DNA of 64,000 bases. Source: Panax quinquefolius (lineage: Eukaryota; Streptophyta; Magnoliopsida; Apiales; Araliaceae). Location of the stretch: NCBI GenBank assembly GCA_020205615.1, contig CM035163.1:49198920-49262919 (forward strand). The letters are read 5' to 3'. The translations under genes were made by a program, and so were the position numbers. Every line of letters starts with the position of its first letter. Position 1 is the stretch's first letter. This document shows, piece by piece, positions 22,559 through 34,124 of the stretch. Below the pieces are notes generated by a model. That model was not told where the DNA came from. It searched no databases and saw only the letters and a list, made by a program, of their open reading frames with translations.

Positions 22559-24599
22559 CGGAAATATTATATATATATATATATTACGAATATATATATA
22601 TATATATATATTCTTAATTATTATATATAATTAAAATAAAAAGGTTTATTTTAATTTTAAAATAAGAGGTTTATTTTAATATTAAAATATAAAGTTTTAT
22701 TTTAATCTTAATAATTTTATAATTAAAATTAAAAGTTTATTTTAATTTTAAAATAAAAGGTTTATTTTAATATTAAAATAAAAGAGTTTATTTTAATTTT
22801 AAAATTAAATTTCATGCTAACTAATTAGAGTTGGAATTGGATTCCATGATAACTAATTGGAGTTGAAATTAGATTTTATTTTTCCTTAAATAAAGGAGTT
22901 TATTTAGATATGAAATAGATTTCATATTATTCAAAATAAAAGAGTTTTATTTGTGAATAGGAAAAGTGAATCCATGCTTCCTTAAATAAAGGAGTTTATT
23001 TAGATATGGAATAAGATTTCATATTATTCAAAATAAAGGAGTTTATTTGTGAATAGGAAAAGATAATCCGTGTTTCCTTTAATAAAGATTTTTTTACATG
23101 GAATTGGATTCCATAATTAATTAAAATAAAAGAGTTTATTTTAATTAAAGATTTTTTATATATATATGGAATTGGATTCCATAATTAATTAAAATAAAGG
23201 AGTTTATTTTGATTAAATATTTTGATTAAAATAAAATAGTTTATTTTATTCAAAATTGATAAATTAAAATAAAATAGTTTTATTTTGATTTAAATTTGGA
23301 TTAAAATAAAGGAGTTTATTTTGATTCAAAAATAGATTTTATACTAACTAAATTTGCCCATTAAATGATATCAATATATATATTAAATGTTTATTATTCA
23401 TAAGATGAATGTTATTTATTGATGCATATGGTGATGTGTATGATAATAAATGGGATTGATTATGGACTATTGACCAATGTGATTGGATTTTATTTTAGTT
23501 GGATGCATGAATGTATGGGTTTTTATTAAATGGGGTCTGCGTACCTCGCCTTCTCTAATTTTTTCTTAATGTAAATTCTATCTCCTCCTATGTACTTCCC
23601 TTGGATCACGATCAAGGTTTCTATTTATTTTAAATAGTTTTGTAATAGGAATAGTTAGAATTAATTTTGAAAAATTGGAGATCAAGGAGCAAGGAGCGCT
23701 TGAAGACCCGTTTGTAATGGAGCCCTAAGTTTAAATGTAATAGTTATATTTAAATATTATTTCTTGCACCCCTAGGGTTTGACCTTTTGGTTCACTTGGT
23801 GGCTCTAGTAAACCAAACTAGAATAAAAGTCCATAATCAATCCGAGTAGAATATAGTATTCTATATGTGCATGCTTATACTATATATATATTATATATTA
23901 TGCAAACATGCTTCATGTTCATTAATATATGACGCGTTTTATATATATATATGTACATGCGCTAAACAAGATGAGACAAATTAATAACAAACCCTCAATT
24001 TTTTATATTAAGTCCTAAGCGTTCAAAGATATTTGAAATATCGAACGTCGCCTTCTAGCATGATAAAATTAATAGAGTATTAAATATTTAATATGAGTTT
24101 GTTGTGTCACCACAAGGCAAGTATTAAGTATTTAAGATGTTAATTTATCACATTTGATGCTTATAAAAAAATTGAACAATATTGTTTTGTTGTGTCACCA
24201 CAAGGATGATATTTTTCTTTTTTGAATATATGGAGTGCTAGGTTGGACTTAACTTGGATAATTTTGATTCGGATGTGCCACCACTGATCAAAATAATCTA
24301 AGAGGCAAAATACAAGGAGTTACATAGTTGATGTAATTGACAAAAGTTGTCTACCTATTTATTTATATATAGTTTGTTGTGTCACCACAAGGCTATATAC
24401 ATTTGAAATGGGATCCTTATTCTCACTAGCAAATCTTTAATTAGATTTTGCCAAACTATATAAGTGAGGTAATATAGTTTGAAGAAAATAGTGGGAGATA
24501 CCAATTTAAAACAAGACCTAAATTATTTTGGTAATTAATAAAAGAATGTATGTTAAAATGTTGTTAATTACAAATTCATTTACAGAATTTTACAATGTC
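22145..24599 (+). other. Long non-coding leader of Copia-1
   Basis: About 2.4 kb with no credible gene. It holds TA microsatellites (22319-22335, 22459-22475, 22520-22620), a block of seven RGAG-loop hairpins plus related ones (22629-23325), and three copies of TTGTTGTGTCACCACAAGG (around 24102, 24190 and 24377). The segment about 23520-23800 has short open frames but no recognised motif. Confidence 0.7.
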
Positions 24600-27575
24600 T
24601 AAAATTTCTATCACTGCAAAGCATATAGATGCTAATTAACCGGACCGAATTAAACGGATTGGTTAAGGAATTTGAGAATAGTTCTCATAGTTGAAAAGCT
24701 ATCTTATGTCCTTAATACGCCTATCCCTGCAATGGTTGCAGACAATGCCTCTGAGGAAGAGATTGCTACTTTTAGAAAGTGGCAAGATGATGCACACGAT
24801 TATTCGATGCATCATGCTCAAGCATCTATGAAAGTAAGCTTGTTTGTCGACGATGAAACTATGGATGCTTCTACTATATTCCTGCACATCAAGTAGTTGA
24901 TGGTGAGGAAAGTAGGACTGATAGATATCAGATATCTAAGGAGCTCTTCCGATCTAGAATGGCCAATGGCACAATAGTACAGAAAACAAAAGTCCTTAAC
25001 ATAATCAATTTGATTGATCAATTAGGACAACTGGTTTTGTCATGGATGGAGAGTTGAGCTAAGATTTGATCTTGCACTCACTCCCGGACTCCTTTCACAA
25101 TTGTTGTGAATTTTTCACATGAACAAGCTAGATATCAGCCTCGCTGATTTGCTTAACATATTGAAAAATGTTGAGTCACTTTCCAACCAAGAAAGACCAT
25201 GTCTTACTAATAGGGGCCAAAGGATCTTCTGAAAAGAAGAATGATTCAAAGAAGGTATATAGAAAAGCATAAACAAAGGATAATAAGAACAAAAACTGAT
25301 ATGGATAGCAAAGGAGTTTGCTTCCACTACAATAAGCCTGGACACTGAAAAGAAACTGTAAGAAGCATCTTGCAGAGGCTAACCAAAAGAAGCTTAGTGA
25401 AGTTTCGGTTACAAATACAAATTTGTTCATGATTTAAAATAATTTTTTCTTTAAGTCAAGGTTCTACTTGGGTATTAGATACCGACTTTGGTTATCATAA
25501 ATATAGATTTATGAAGGGACCAAGCAGAAGTAGAAAGCTAAACAAATATAAGTAATCCTATGTGCGGGAAATGTAGCAAAGGTTGCCATATTAGCCATAG
25601 AAAATTATAGTTTAGAAATGCCTACGGGCAAATCTATCAAGTCAATAAGTTGTTATTGTATTCCAGTTCTTGTTAAAAAATATTATTTCCATTTTATTGT
25701 TGGACAATAAAATCTTTGATATTATAATTAAGAACAATTGTTGTTCTATTTATAATAATAATGTTTTGTAAAGAACTGAAATATTACTTAATGGATTTTG
25801 TATACTTGACTTACATGAAAATAATTTTGCAAATTGAACAAATTAGTATAAGAAAAGGAGATGATCATTCAAAGAGTTGAATGTATGTATTTGTTGAATA
25901 CAAGTGTGAATTATTTGAAAGGTTCAAAGAATTGAAAGTGAAACAAATTGGCAAAGTATTAAGATTCTTTGATTAGATCAAGGAATAAATACTTGTGCAA
26001 TAAGTTTCTAGATCATCTCAAATGGTTTTCTCATAATGGACACATCTTGATACGCAATAATTGATTGATGTATCTGAAAGGTAAAATCGTACCTTGTTGG
26101 ACATGGTGCGGTCCATAATGATTTTACCGACATTCCAGTATCCTTCTAGGATCATGTCCTAGAAATGGCTGCATATCTACGAAAAGGTAACCTCAAAATC
26201 CAGCCCCAAGACTCCATAAAAGTTATGGACAGGGAGGATTCCTAATCTTCAGCATGTTAAGATAAGGGGTTGTCCAACTTATGTGAAACGGTTTCAAAGG
26301 ATAAGCTTGGGACAAAATTTGACATGTACAGATTTGTGGGACATCCTAAAGTAAGTTTAGGGTATATGTTCTATAATCCTGCTTAGCAAAAGGTGTTTAT
26401 TGCAAAACACGCCGCTTCTAAGACAAAATGTGTTTATCATTGAAGGCTAGTGGGAGAATAATAGATCTTGAAGAGTTCAAGAACCACAAAACACTATAAG
26501 TCAAATAAGAGGAACACGTAGATAGATCTATTGTACCACAATCAATCGTAAAATGCGGAATAGTCACAAGAAGATACCTAGGAGGTATGGATTCATCATG
26601 GATGATGATGATGAGGTGCGCATCATAGAAGATGATGATCGAGTTACATTCGATGAGGTAAGAGTTCTAGTGTGTACAAAAGGGTCGATGGGGCGTCGTG
26701 AAATTTCTAGTATTATATGTTGATATACTACGGATGAGGAATTACATACCAATGCTACAATCAAGAAAGATAAAGTTGTCTAAACAATCCTCCATGAATG
26801 ATTTGGAAGAGTATCTTAATTGGGGATATAAATCTATAAAGATAGATTTAAGAGGATGCTCGACTTAACCCAAGGAACATATATTCATTTGATGCTAAAG
26901 TCGTTTAGCATGGCAAACTCAAGAGATGTCTCATGTCGATGAGCTATGGAGTGTATCTCTCTTAATAGTCCCAAAGACTCCAAAAGAGAGATCACATGAG
27001 TAATTATCATGTATGCAATGAAATATATGAGACACGATGTTGATCACCATATTCGTGAGAAGTTCACTATGAGTCGGTGAAAAACATCTTAAAGCTTAAC
27101 CGCAAGCTAAGGATGTGATCATATTCATGGTGGGTTTAAATTAAAACTAGAGGGCTTAACAGACTCAAGTTTTTTCAGACAGACCAAGATGACAGAAAAA
27201 TCCACTTTAAGGTAAAGCGTTATCTTGAACAGTGGTGCAGTGAATTGGAAAGGTTCCAAACAGCAAAGAGTTGCTGGTTTAGTGATAAAGACAAAGTATA
27301 TAGCTATAAATGAAGCTACAAGTTGATTGTTTGGATTAAAAGTTCATTGCAGAACTAGGAATAGTTCCTAAGTCTCATCTTGGATCTAAACATGTGTTGT
27401 GGCACTTTCATTTGATTATTAGAATCATTGAAAGATGGGAAATCACTATAAAGATAGTGGACTCTCATGAACAACATTACATATCCATTAACTAAAGCTT
27501 ATCCAACAGTAGGATAATCGTCACTTAGAGAAGAAGAGTATAAGATACAATGGCGATTGGCTTTAGTGCAAGTGG
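24600..27575 (+). pseudogene. gag-pol: Decayed copia gag-pol of Copia-1
   Basis: Fragments in order: gag start (RIVLIVEKLSYVLNTPIP at about 24675), a gag middle with ISKELFRSRM (about 24930), a damaged zinc knuckle (VCFHYNKPGH, about 25317), and protease with DTD in place of the catalytic DTG (WVLDTDFGYH, about 25470). Next come the integrase C-terminal end (DKLGTKF, FVGHPK at about 26300), the reverse transcriptase end (IMYAMKYMRHDVDH, about 27010), RNase H (KLEGLTDSS, about 27150) and the tail GIRYNGDW-like at about 27545. The integrase catalytic core and the first half of reverse transcriptase are missing. Many stops are present. It is non-functional, and Copia-2 has the same architecture. 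Confidence 0.8.
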
Positions 27576-27580
27576 GAGAT
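27566..27580 (+). other. Polypurine tract of Copia-1
   Basis: AGTGCAAGTGGGAGAT lies directly before the 3' LTR (TGAAAG), the position where plus-strand synthesis is primed. The same junction occurs in Copia-2 at 39041-39056. Confidence 0.7.
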
Positions 27581-29463
27581 TGAAAGTAGTATGCACACAA
27601 GCCAATCATGTTTGATGATAAAGCATATACTTTGTAACAATCTTATTCATTTATTAATAAAAAGTATTAATTTATTAAAGGCTTTTAATTATCTACATGA
27701 TCTTTGTTTTATAATATGTGATAAACCCATAGTTTTAAGCAATGCTTTTAGAATAATGATGATGATCATTTTAATGAGATCTAAATTCTTAGAAAGCTTA
27801 AAACTAAAATAGTTCCCCAATCGTTGGATTACTAAATTGGGGATTAGTGAATCCGGATAGATTGGTACATCGTTAACTTGCTCATTGGATGAGGATGATT
27901 GATCTCATGATCATTTGTGTGAGACACTAAAGCAAGTATGTAGGTGCTTATTAGAGAATAAGTTCATTTGAACGTGGGCTCGCTAAGGAATACCTGATGG
28001 AGTTTTACTTGCATCAATAGGAATTCTGTAGTGATAGTAAGTACAAGTGATCCTTGGACTTGAGATCATCATAGTATCTTGTGTATGATGAGTTATACTT
28101 TGACTTATTCCTTAAGACCCTTAGGGTATATCAAAGGGTATGCTTGGGTATAATAAGTTGTACATGGAGATAATGTATGATCAATAAAGAATCTACCACT
28201 TCTAATAAAAGAAGAGAATGTCCTATGTGATTCGATAAATGACAACCCAATAGTCCTTGGCAAAGGCGTAAATGAAATTAGAAAGGAGTTTCTAATTTGC
28301 ATTATTTGGAGTTGTGCATTTAAGAGTCGAAATACATATAATTAAATAAAATAAGACTTGACAAGAATTCCATGTCTTATATTTAATTTGGACATTGTAT
28401 GGTGGAAGGATTGAATTATCGGTAACTATTTACTCAAAGGTTCTTTAATGATTAATGTTGAAATCTATATTATCCGGAAAGTCGCTGATCGCTTGGGAGA
28501 ACTTATCCCTATTGTAGAATAAATATTATTTAAATAAATTAATTGTTTTTAATTTATTTATTTAAATAAGATTAGAATTGTTCTAATTGATTTATTCACA
28601 ACCTGGTTTAATATGGAGAACCTAAAGGGTCACACCATAAAAGGAAGAATAATTATTTAAGAAGTTAATGGCATAATCGTAATAATATGTTATGTATATT
28701 TAATTTAATCTATGGTGATAGAATAAATTAAATAGCTTAATATTTATTATTTAATATTTTAGAAATATTAAATATAAATTAATAAGAGGAGTCTTATTAA
28801 TATTATTACAATTATTATTATTTTAATTTCTAAAAGAGTTTAGGAATTAATTTAATATAAGTACTCTCATTTATTCCTAATAAGATTAGGAGGTTAAATT
28901 AATTAAAAGAGTTTAATTAATTATCCCTAATAAGATTAGGGAGCTTAATTAATTAAAAGAATTTAATTAATTAAATAAACCCAATTCCTTAATTGTTAAG
29001 GTGGGTTGCCCACATCTATAAATAAGAGGAGTCTTATTATGGGTGGTGGGGGTTGTTGACTTTTTCAACAACGACATAATTCCAATTTGTTGGAGAGTAC
29101 CCTTTTCTATAGAGATAGAAAACTAGGGTTTGAGCCAAAAATACACCATCTTCTTGAATTCTTTATTTTTCCTTGGTGGATCACCTCTAGAGGCCAAACG
29201 CTTGGGTGGCTAATGTTGATCTAAGGAAGGAACCAAACCCGGTGGATTCAAGTTGAACGCGAAAAGGATTGGAGGTGAACTTGTACCTGAGGAAGCTCGA
29301 TCTTCAAGGGTATGATTTTATTCTTTATCTTTTTGTTTAATTAATAATTATGCATAAAGTGTGATCCGGGTATATGGTTTGTAAATTTTTTTAAACTCTG
29401 ATTTTACACGCTTCCGCATTATTATGCAATTTGATTGCGCTCATGAATATTACAAACCTAACA
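27581..29463 (+). repeat. 3' LTR of Copia-1
   Basis: Direct copy of 20250-22130. Differences concentrate in a few short spots that carry CG dinucleotides, while AT-rich stretches are nearly identical. The hairpin with AAATTAGAAA arms and a GGAG loop is at 28275-28298. Confidence 0.85.
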
Positions 29464-29549
29464 GTAGCGAAGGATTTACTCGTCTCTCCCCTCCTAGTTC
29501 TATTCCCCAATCTCAGCCAGAGATCATATCTCTAAGCTCTGATACCAAC
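29464..29549 (-). other. Leader remnant and primer-binding site of element O
   Basis: On the minus strand, TGGTATCAGAGC (29547-29536) follows the LTR end after two bases and is a perfect initiator tRNA-Met site. The adjacent leader matches the leader of element G at about 44430-44495. Confidence 0.75.
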
Positions 29550-29670
29550 TGTGACGCCCCCAAAATAGGTCCATTCCATCCAACCCATTCTGAGTCGCCA
29601 AATACATGGTACAAAAATAACTACAACTTTATTAATACATTTGTCGTGCAAAATACGACAACATATATAC
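29550..29670 (-). repeat. U5 end of the LTR of element O
   Basis: The plus strand starts TGTGACGCCCCCAAAATAGG (the LTR end reversed) and breaks off at TATAC, where element G is inserted. The remainder of this LTR resumes at 46872. Confidence 0.75.
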
Positions 29671-31896
29671 TGTGACGCCTCCAAAATTAGGTATACGTCA
29701 CCCATCTTGGGTCGCCACTTACATGGTACATAAATTCAAATACAAACTTAATTATACATCTGTTGTGTAACATACGATAATACATAAACTGAGAGTTCTA
29801 ATAAGAATATTGTCATTTAGACAATATCCATACTCAAGGAGTCCTCATTACATTTATTGTCACACTATTTAACAGAATAGTGAGGACTACTAATGCTATC
29901 TTCGGGACTATCACTCTTTTCCCAGACTCGTCCCCAAATATATTCTCATTTCACGAGAGAACGGTGAAAGAAAGGGTGAGCTCAAATAGCCCAAAGAAAA
30001 ATATTATAACTAAGATAATGCGTAATAAATTATCAATAGTCTTCAACAATGTTAAACGATAAAATACAATAGACAACCAGGTTTAATCTGCAATAGAATA
30101 TGCAATCCATTAAAAGAATCAAGTAGAAAATAAAGTCTACTATCTTTTAGGTTTTAAAAGGTTTTCATCAATTTTATCACTAAGACTTAGTTTAATGAAT
30201 AAACCACAATATCTAATCATCCCCGCACCACGGTCCAAGGATTTTCATCAAATTATCAATGGTCATGACTATACCGAATCACCCCGGTCATAATCATACC
30301 AAAAACTATCCATCATTTTGCATTACAGAAGCCAATTGAGGACTTTTGACACATCATTTATATCAAGCCATGATTATACCCGAATGATCCTGGTCATAAT
30401 CATACTAAGTTCATCTATGCACGTAAACCAAAGATAACATAATATAACATGAGGATGATGACAATGACATAATAATTCAATAAAACAAGTTCACGAATTA
30501 ATTTATTCAGAACTAATGACGTCCAAATTGTCAACATAATCTTGCTTTGTAGAGTAAAATTCAAGAATGATCGGGAAGAATATTTCCATGAAAAGATCTT
30601 TGGATGAAACGCAATTATCAAGGATATTCTACTAATTTCATGGAGTATAAAGTCAAAGTTTTAACCAACCGGGTATAATAAAGAATGGAATAACAAAAGA
30701 AATCACCATGCATGCGTACTTCGCATATGACGAGTTATTCCAATGAATAATAATAACGGAACGGTGTCGGTGAAATTCACAAAGCGGGATGTTCCAACCG
30801 AGAATAATAAGTGCGAATAATAAATAATGGAACCAGTCCTGTAAAACACACACGCATGATGATATTCCGGCCGAATAATAATAATAAAGATGAAACCGGT
30901 CCCAAAAACACACGCATGTGATATTCCAAATGAAATATAAAGAGGCGGAATAATATAAGGATTTCACCAAGTATAGGGGAGTCCGCGTATACAGGTTATT
31001 CCAACAGAATAAATAAGAATGGAATAACATAAGGATTTCACCAAGTATAGGGTATGCCGCATATACAGGTTATTCCAACCGAATAATAAAGAATGGAATA
31101 ACCGAAGTTCTCTTCGTGAATAAGAAAGAATAACACCCCTTACGGGTACAACAAATAATATCCCTTACCATAAAAGACACTGGATATCAAAGTATTGAAG
31201 TACCAGAATACTCTTCTTCTTTCTCTCTATAGATTTTCTCTCTATAACTTCTCTCTATAATTTCTCTCTCTAGAGTTTCAGTGAATTTGTAAGAAAATAA
31301 TGAAGGAATGAGCTTCTATTTATAGGAAAATAGAATGCATAGTAATTAATCCATGAACGGTCCAGATTGATTTACTTTAATCTGACGGTCCATATTTAAA
31401 GCAAAATCTTTTAAATAAAATATCATATATTCTATTTATATAAAAGCATTTTAATATGCAAACACTATGCAACACTATGCAAACCACTATGCAAAACACT
31501 ATGCAACACTATGCATAATAAAATATAATATATTCTATTTATAGAATAACTTTAATAAAGTATTACATTTTATATATAAAGAGATGTTTACATTTTATTA
31601 CGTTAATAATACTGAATAAAACAAAAGCGTCATTATCGCTTATAATAATTCATATTATTAATCGACAATAATGGAATCAAACCGAGTGACTTCTCACATA
31701 AGCATCAATAATCAATACTGGTAATATTTACTATGCAACCACACGTTCTTCTTGTACTTTTACTACCGAGTAGTTCAACAAATATCATCGGTAAAACTTC
31801 CGCCGTTATTTCAATAAAATATTTTGTCGTTTTCTCAATCCGACAAATGATATTACATTATGGGGTCCACCAATGATTGAGCCGTTATACGAATAT
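29671..31896 (-). repeat. 3' LTR of element G, left part
   Basis: It matches the 5' LTR at 44508-46700 along its length, including imperfect 75-85-base repeats built on GGAATAAC and TTCACCAAGTATAGG (30690-31110) and the CACTATGCAA minisatellite (31457-31518). It is interrupted at AATAT by Copia-2 and resumes at 40919. Confidence 0.85.
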
Positions 31897-33741
31897 TGAA
31901 AGTAGTATGCACACAAGCCAATCATGTTTGATGATAAAGCATATACTTTATAACAATCTTATTCATTTATTAATAAAAGTATTAATTTATTAAAGGCTTT
32001 TAATTATCTACATGATCTTTGTTTTTATAATATGTGATAAACCCATAGTTTTAAGCAATGCTTTTAGAATAATGATGATGATCATTTTAATGAGATCTAA
32101 ATTCTTAGAAAGCTTAAAACTAAAATAGTTCCCAATCGTTGGATTACTAAATTGGGGATTAGTGAATCCGGATAGATTGGTACATACGTTGCTTGCTTTC
32201 ATTGGATGAGGATGATTGATCTCATGATCATTTGTGTGGAGACACTAAAGCAAGTATGTAGGTGCTTATTAGAGAATAAGTTAATGAGCGTGGCTCGCTA
32301 AGGAATACACGATGGAGTTTTACTTGCTGTCAATAGGAATTCTCAGTAGTGATAGTAAAGATAAGTGATCCTTGGACTTGAGATCATCATAGTATCTTGT
32401 GTATGATGAGTTATACTTTGACTTATTCCTTAAGACCCTTAGGGTATATCAAAGGGTATGCTTGGGTATAATAAGTTGTACATGGAGATAATGTATGATC
32501 AATAAAGAATCTACCACTTCTATTAAAAGAAGAGAAATGTCCTATGTGATTCGATAAATGACAACCCAGTAGTCCTTGGCCAAGGCAGAATGAAATTAGA
32601 AAGGAGTTTCTAATTTGCATTATTTGGAGTTGTGCATTTAAGGATCGAAATACATATAATTAAATAAAATAAGACTTGACAGTAATTCCATGTCTTATAT
32701 TTAATTGGGACATTGTATGGTGGAAGGATTGAATTGTACGGTAACTATTTACTCAAAGGTTCTTTTATGATTAATGTTAAAATCTATATTATCTGGAAAG
32801 TCGTTGATCGCTAGGGAGGCTTATCCCTATTGTAGAATAAATATTATTTATTTAAATAAATTAAATTATTTATTTAAATAAGATTAGAATTGTTCTAATT
32901 GATTTATTCACAACCGGTTTAATATGGAGAACCTAAAGGGTCACACCATAAAAGGAAGAATAATTATTTAAGAAGTTAATGGCATAATCGTAATAATATA
33001 TTATGTATATTTAATTTAATCTATGGTGATAGAATAAATTAAATAGCTTAATATTATTATTTAATATTTTAGAAATATTAAATATAAATTAATAAGAGGA
33101 GTCTTATTAATATTATTACAACTATTATTATTTTAATTTCTAAAAGAGTTTAGGAATTAATTTAATATAAGTACTCTCATTTATTCCTAATAGGATTAGG
33201 AGAGAAAATTAATTAAAGGAGTTTAATTAATTATCCCTAATAAGATTAGGGAGCCCATTTAATTAAAAGAGTTTAATTAAATAATATCTTATTTTAAATA
33301 GGGATACTTGATATCTTTATAAGAGGAGTCTTATATCAGATATCAAGACAACGACATAATTCCAATTTGTTGGAGAGTACGTTCTTTTCTATAGAGATAG
33401 AAAAACTATGGTTTAGCCAACCACCCATCTTATTGAATCCTTCTTTTTCCTTGGTGGATCACCTCTAGAGGCCAAACACTTGGGTGGCTAACGTTGATCA
33501 AAGGAAGGAACCAAACCCGGTGGATTCAAGTTGAACGCGAAAAGGATTGGAGGTGAACTTGTATCTGAGGAAGCTTTGATCTTCAAGGTATGTTTGTTCT
33601 TCATATCTTTTGTTTAATTAATAATTGTGCATAAAGGGTGATCCGGGTATATGGTTTGTAAAATTTTTAAACTCTGATTTTTACACGTTTCCGCGCTTAT
33701 TTTGCAATTTGATTGCGTTCTTGAATATTACAAACCTAACA
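31897..33741 (+). repeat. 5' LTR of Copia-2
   Basis: Closely related to the Copia-1 LTR except for a replaced block around the promoter (about 33250-33350). There it has a nested inverted repeat: outer arms CTTGATATC/GATATCAAG and inner arms ATAAGA/TCTTAT around GGAG (33307-33347). Other GGAG hairpins are at 32593-32616, 33088-33111 and 33207-33232. Confidence 0.85.
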
Positions 33742-33742
33742 G

Positions 33743-33754
33743 TGGCATCAGAGT
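33743..33754 (+). other. Primer-binding site of Copia-2
   Basis: TGGCATCAGAGT is complementary to initiator tRNA-Met with the same position-4 mismatch as in Copia-1. Confidence 0.75.
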
Positions 33755-34072
33755 CAAACCTTTATGTGAATTATTAATTGTTCAATTTAATATGTATATT
33801 GATATGTGTTTAGAACAATTTAATTGGGCATAATTTTATTGTATAAAATTTATAATAAATAAAAAAAAATCATGAAATTCGTGCTAATCCCGTGGCTTCG
33901 GAATTCGCATAGACATATTTTTTGTGAATCACGGAATAGTGATGCCCATCATTTAATTAAACAATCATTAGCAATCATTATTGGCCCACTAAAAAAAGGA
34001 TGTGTTTGGTTGTTCATGTAATGGTTTAAAACAGTAACAGGATTTCATATAATGATTGCTAATGATTGCTAA

Positions 34073-34124
<52 letters not shown>

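Larger units (their letters stand above)
20250..29463 (+). mobile_element. Copia-1: LTR retrotransposon, Ty1/copia superfamily, coding-defective
   Basis: Two direct LTRs (20250-22130 and 27581-29463, both near 1.88 kb, starting TGAAAGTAGTATGC and ending CCTAACA) flank an internal region. That region has an initiator-Met primer-binding site, a long AT-rich non-coding leader, decayed gag-pol and a purine-rich tract. Domain order is gag, protease, integrase end, reverse transcriptase end, RNase H, i.e. the copia order. The left flank is ACACT and the right flank GTAGC, so a clean duplication is not seen. However, the uninterrupted paralogue at 44400-44435 shows the flanks were once contiguous leader of a gypsy element. 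It shares all major defects with Copia-2. Confidence 0.85.

Noticed and set aside
20245..29468. A 5-bp target duplication for Copia-1
   Set aside because: The left flank ACACT does not match the right flank GTAGC. An overlap with the LTR end (ACAGT) is possible but too weak to claim.
30653..31030. 125-codon minus-strand frame (and 45574-45963)
   Set aside because: It lies inside the two LTRs of element G and is built of imperfect LTR repeats. The copies differ by frame-changing indels.
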